The position numbers were made by a program, and so were the translations under genes. A DNA stretch of 64,000 nt from Ectobius pallidus (taxonomy: Eukaryota > Arthropoda > Insecta > Blattodea > Ectobiidae): assembly GCA_964059195.1 (NCBI GenBank), contig CAXKWD010000005.1, forward strand, positions 147,775,265 through 147,839,264, written 5' to 3'. The notes below the pieces were generated by a model that saw only the letters and a list, made by a program, of their open reading frames with translations, was not told where the DNA came from and searched no databases. Shown in pieces: positions 54,401 to 60,400 of this stretch (the stretch's first letter is position 1; each line of letters opens with the position of its first letter).

Positions 54401-57400
54401 ATACACAGCCGACAGAGAATTCTCGGTCTCCACCTTTGTATTTTACTGTAACCTTACTGTTTGTAGTTTATTTGCAAATAAACTTTAAGTAGCTGCCACG
54501 GCCCATGGCTTCTAGACCAGCCCCTGCATATTGGTTGCTTAAGTTTGCAGCACCGCCTGCTACTAACGACTAGAAAACCCGCAACACAGCCGATAGAATT
54601 CCTTGGTTGTACGCTTTGGAGCACCGCCTGCTAACGACGACTAGAAAACCCGCAATACACAGTCGACAGAGAATGCTTCAGAATTCCTCGGTTGCTTAAT
54701 ACTGATGTTTTAAGCGATTTACTAGAAAAATGTCAATTAAAACATTACGTTTATTACCACCGACATCTTTTTATTTTTACATAAATTACACACAATTTTT
54801 TCTTAATTATATTGTAAATATAGCCTAATAATTAAATGAATAAAACGAATCTTGTGTTGCCATATGGGCATACAGATATGAAATGAAACTATTAAAACGA
54901 ACCACAGATTCATGAACCTTGCCCAAATCTTGCATAAACAAAAACGACCTCAGATTCGAAAAGAAAACCCCACATAGTGAGTTTCGTCCAAATCATTTTC
55001 AATGTTTTCCCTTTTAGGCATGCGTTTATGAGCGGGTTAAGAAAATCGAAGCGATCGACAAATTGATGTGTTATGTTATACTACAAAAAATAGATTTCAA
55101 CTAGGCTCTTTTCCCGATTGCTTTGGCAAACCGAGCAAAGCCACCTTCAATTAATTTCACAATTGATTAAGGTCCTGTTAATAGACGGCATTGGATGTAC
55201 ACGGAAACACGAATTCAAATGTAATATTACATAGAATAGAATTTTTTGCCACTTTGTTTTCGAGTTAGCCTACGTTGTTCACAAATAGACACAAGAGACA
55301 CATAGGCATAATGCTGAAAACTCGTCGAATTTCTAGATTGGACACTATACTACTTCTACCCTAGTACTTACAGCAAGGGCAGAGAAAGTAGAAATGGAAG
55401 CGTCAGGAAACTAATATTTTACCGTTAATTACTTTACAAAGTACAGAGCAATTATCATAAAAAAATGTAAACAAAATCGTTACAACAGTTTTCGAGAAAA
55501 TCACAAAACATGAAATTCTCTTCTTGTAGAGTGGTTGTAAAAATGAACAGAGAGTTGTTGCCACGCTTCCAGTCGCATCCTTGAAGGAAACACAACTCAT
55601 AATTTGATGTAAATGCACTGAAAAAGAGGCATATGAACTAGTAACGATGGCAAGATAGAAACCGAGTAGAAACCTATTTCTATTTTATTTATTTATGATT
55701 ATTAATATTTTTACCATTTTATGTGAAGAGTAATGAGACTAATATGATATTTCAGGAGCCCCTTCCTTGTGCCTACACACACCTCTACTAATTATGTCCA
55801 GTTGTATTTTAAGATGTCTACTGGGAAAATTATCAAGTATCAGAACCGGTAGAATTCTCTTGTAACCTTTTTTAGTACAATAAATAACACTAATATATGA
55901 TAAAAACTTGTTGGGACGGGCAGTAAGTACTTGCCCCCCCCCCCTTGTAAAGTCGGCGCCTATGTGCTCAATTCTTGTTCTATTTCTGGCTGTGGCTCGA
56001 AATTAACACAAAGGTTTTACTTTCTTCTAAAGAATTCGAGACATCGTATATACCCTAAAAATTAAACCTCAAAATAGAATACCGATAGATGCTTTTTTAA
56101 ACCAGTAATTCGTAATAATACGTGTCATTAGCTCACGGAGTCTATGTTTAAAAAAACAATACAGTATAAGTTGTCATTCGCCAATATTTCTTGAAAATTG
56201 TGTAAGTTCTGATGAAATTATTTACGAGTAATTCGTTTTAGAGCAGCGATTTACATACATTTCTTTGAAGTTGGCAAAGCTATATTGAACTGATAATTAG
56301 CAGGCGCCGACTTGAAAATATTCTTGTGGGAGCAAGAATTATTATAATATAGGATTGTTAGTAATTAATTACACATAGGCCTAAAACATACATGATAATA
56401 AATAAAATTACCTTATTTTTGTTTGTAAACATAGTTCGCCCTTATTTCTAAACACTGGGGGTGGCCACTACTTCCTTACACTGGGGGGGGAGGTCTATCC
56501 TTCTAGGTATTGGAGGCATAAAGAACTTTGCCCCCCAGAGTTGGCGCCTATGCTCACTGCTACTGCTTTGCTATATATAGGCTCTAAATATACACGGCAT
56601 ACACATAATTTTAAAAAGTGAAACGAGCAGCGAAACTAGAAATGCAGAGAATTCCAGTACCAGGAAGTAACAGTGGCTACCAGGTCACTCAGCCTTTCTT
56701 AACCGTCATAAAAACAATCTCCTGCAGGCACGCAATATGCCTATGAACATGCGTCAAATCTTCTGGTTTAGTGACCCATATTATTCACATTTCGGTGTGC
56801 GTTCGATGTACTGAAAAGTAGTTCCGGATATTCTGACAATCCAATACATCGTCTACCACTTTTATAAAGTAAGAATGTGTTATTGGTTGTTGCAGTGTGC
56901 GGATCCACGGGGGGGGGGGGGAATGTGGGAAATTTCCCCCCCCCCAAAAAAAATTTGTAACATTAAGCACAAATTATTCAAAATTTATTATTGTAATAAA
57001 TTTTGCAAAGACAACATAACCCAAATACTTAAATTAAAGCAACGACATTCATTATTTTGAAATACATTTGTAATAAAATGCTGAAATGTTCATTTTGATT
57101 TCAATTGTGTACTGGGAATAATTAATTTTTATGAGTAAAAACTTCCCTCTCTACTTTGGTCCCCCCCCCCCCAAAATGTCTCTCTGGATCCGCCCCTGGC
57201 CAGAGGGAGGGATGTCTAGTAAGTTCACGACCAGAATTAAAATGCTAAATGTGCATAACTTGCCTCCCTGAAACCTGACGTGATATAAACCCCAAAAAAT
57301 ACTGATTCTAATATATTATTACTAGGGTTCGGATGTTCATGACATATATTTTTATCCTGACCTCTGTTCTCGCCGCAAACACAAATTAAACACGAATTGC

Positions 57401-60400
57401 AAGCTTATTATCCTAATCGGACCGTTTTATTTTGCATATAAAGTCATATTTTGGTCACATTTGTAATTTAACGACAAATTTCAGTTAAAAATTTGGTAAA
57501 GTAGCACAATTATAAAGTACATGCACTAAATGGTCGAGTTAAGTTTAAAAGGTATATCATAAATTTAATGTTTATGCCCAATTAATAAGTAATTCAATTG
57601 TTCATATTTTGTAGGGACACCTTGGTCTACAAAATATTTGGTGGTGATGAAACAAGCAAACAGAAGCAAATTCTTTCAAATTAGAAGTTCATTACAGAAA
57701 AAACTGTAAATCACCTGTAAATTGTTAAAAGGTTATTATTTGATTGAATTCATGTGGTATAATAATTTAGCGTAATTAAACGTTTTAAATTGGAACAATT
57801 ATTTCTGGAAAAATGTATTTTATTAGGTTATATTTAGGATTTTTTAGTCATATTTAGTCATTTTTAAGGACATATTTTCAGTCATATTTTCCACTTTTTA
57901 GGTCATAAACATCCGAACTTTTTCCTGTTTCGAAAAAAAAATTTCGGTAGGTTTTCCATAAAAGCAAAAGTTAGGGGAAGTAAGTCTTTGATTAAATTTT
58001 AGAACGTAAAGTAGAAATAATGTGCATATATGCCTCCTTGAAAACTGACGTGACTTATACCCCCCCCCCAAAAAAAAATACTGAATCTAATATATTATGA
58101 CCATTTTTCCTGTTTAAAAAAAAAGAAAAATCTCGGTAGGTATTCCATAAAAGCAAAAATTAGGGGAAGTGTGTCTTTGATTAAATTTTAGAACATAAAG
58201 TAAAAATATTAGTCTTCACGGCAGTGGCAAGCTTCTTTCTATTTTGTCAACGATTAAATGGTTACAGGATGCTCTCAGCTCAGTTTACAGACGAAATCCT
58301 CAATACTTTTACAAACAATTTTATAGTTAATGAACGTTCGGCGTCTTCAAAGAACTGCATGTTTTAACTCGTCGTTTATGACATATTCATAGATCACTGT
58401 AGTGCCATTGCATCGTATGTAAAAATTCGGAAAGAAGCAAAAACGGCAATGCACATGGCAATAATAATTTCCCCTACTACACCAACGGAAGCAATATAAT
58501 ATGCTAAATTACCATCTAGATACGACCTTGTAACTTCACATTATAAAAGAAATTACCTATACTACTCTATCACCAGAATTTATAATTTACCCTATTTAAT
58601 ACAAGCTGTTTCAAAAAGATTCATCCGATTCCAAATTGATAAGACCTAATATCATATTTTAGCTGGTGTTTCCGTGTAGACCGTGTATTCAATTGTGAAA
58701 TTAATTGAAGGGAGACTTGCTCGGTTGCCACAGAACTGGGCAAGAAGAGCATCTCTGAAATATATCAATCATGCTCAAAAAGTCGAGTGATGTTGAGAAT
58801 TGAAGTTAATAAAATCAAGAACAAAAACTTTGAAGTAAACATAAACTAGATCGAAGGTAGAATAGAAACGTTATTAAAAGTGGAAATATGGAGGGGGAAA
58901 AAAGCAACGAACACTCGAGATGAAAAATCATCAAAACACCATGCAGTGCATACATCTAAATGAATTTGCCTCGTGGCAGTATAATATTATTTCAATGAAG
59001 GTATGTGCGCAAAAATGTCCCAACTCTCAAAACCCTCAAAACTATTTTGATTTGTGCTATATCTATTTATTGAATGGTGTACAGGTGTGAAAAATAGCAT
59101 GTGAGTAAATATATTATTTCTGAAGGAAAAAAAAACTGTGATGTTATTTTTAAATTCATTCGCAAAGGACAATTTTCCTTCACTTTTGAAGATAAGGATT
59201 GGACAGTTTTTGCACAAACGTTTTCATACAGATTGAGGGCTAGGCCTATATTTTTTAACAGTTTAAACATTTTTATTAACATTACTTACTTACATTATTA
59301 TTATTATTATTACACAATTAATACAAGTGAAATCAAATAAAACCAAACATACCCCTATATGAGCAAAGCTCGTTTAAATTTTTAAACAAAATATATGGGA
59401 ACACTCATATGATTTATGTACGAGATGATTAAATTATAACTATGGTATCCTTCAGAGAATTTGATAGAAAAGGTTTCAAATAAAAGATTAAGCTTAATAT
59501 GCAGCTTGTGACAAAATTTAATCAAAATCGTTAGAGTCGTTTTCGAGAAAACTGCAAAAAATTAAATTCTCTTTGAGTAAAGTGGGCGTAAAAACGTGTC
59601 ATATCCCCGCCAGATTCGAAACCCAAAAATAAAATTTCGTTGTTACAATATCGGTACCGGTATAAGTTATTATTAAGTCATATTACTGTATGATCTGTTC
59701 CCAGATACACAAATACATGTTACCGAAAATTACATTTTTTTTTGTTTTTGTTCAAAGGACCTCAAAACGTGTAATAATGCTGAAACAAGGTGTTGAATTT
59801 CACGTTCAATAAATGCTTGCTCCGCCTTATATTATCTACTGACAGCATGGGTGAAGTAAAAAACACGATATTGATAATATTACAGTACCCTACAGATAAC
59901 CCCATCATTAGAAATTAATTTCTTAAAACTAACTGACCATAAATTACTGACATTTTCCCTTCCCGAATGACATAAAACCTTTTTTCTAACTAATGCTTTA
60001 AAAAATCTGATATTTTGAGGAGTAATATTATAAATAAATAAATAAGTCCGGACCCCCTTGCCTGCAGTATATTTCATTACGTTGCCTAAAAAGTTTTCCA
60101 TACACGAGTTCACTGATGACTTAGACCTATCTTCAATTTACTAATATATTTGGACATTAACTATTACACTTCAACCTTTTTATTACTGGTTTCAAATAAA
60201 TTAGACCTCACTGTTATCTATATAATAGGCCTAACCTACTTGATTCAGCCTCAAGGTGTTGCCTGTTATCAATGAAGAAATTACTGTATGTAGTTCAAAG
60301 AAGCCGCGTTTCTCACAAAAACGACAATCAGTTAACTCCATGGCGCTACATCATTTGAAGGATTAGACCTACCATCCGACCGTGGCGCCATCTACCATCT

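Noticed and set aside
55400..55630. 71-codon minus-strand frame as an extra N-terminal exon
   Set aside because: Exons 1 and 2 already join in phase and complete a Cys/Gly repeat; this stretch belongs to a repeat family.
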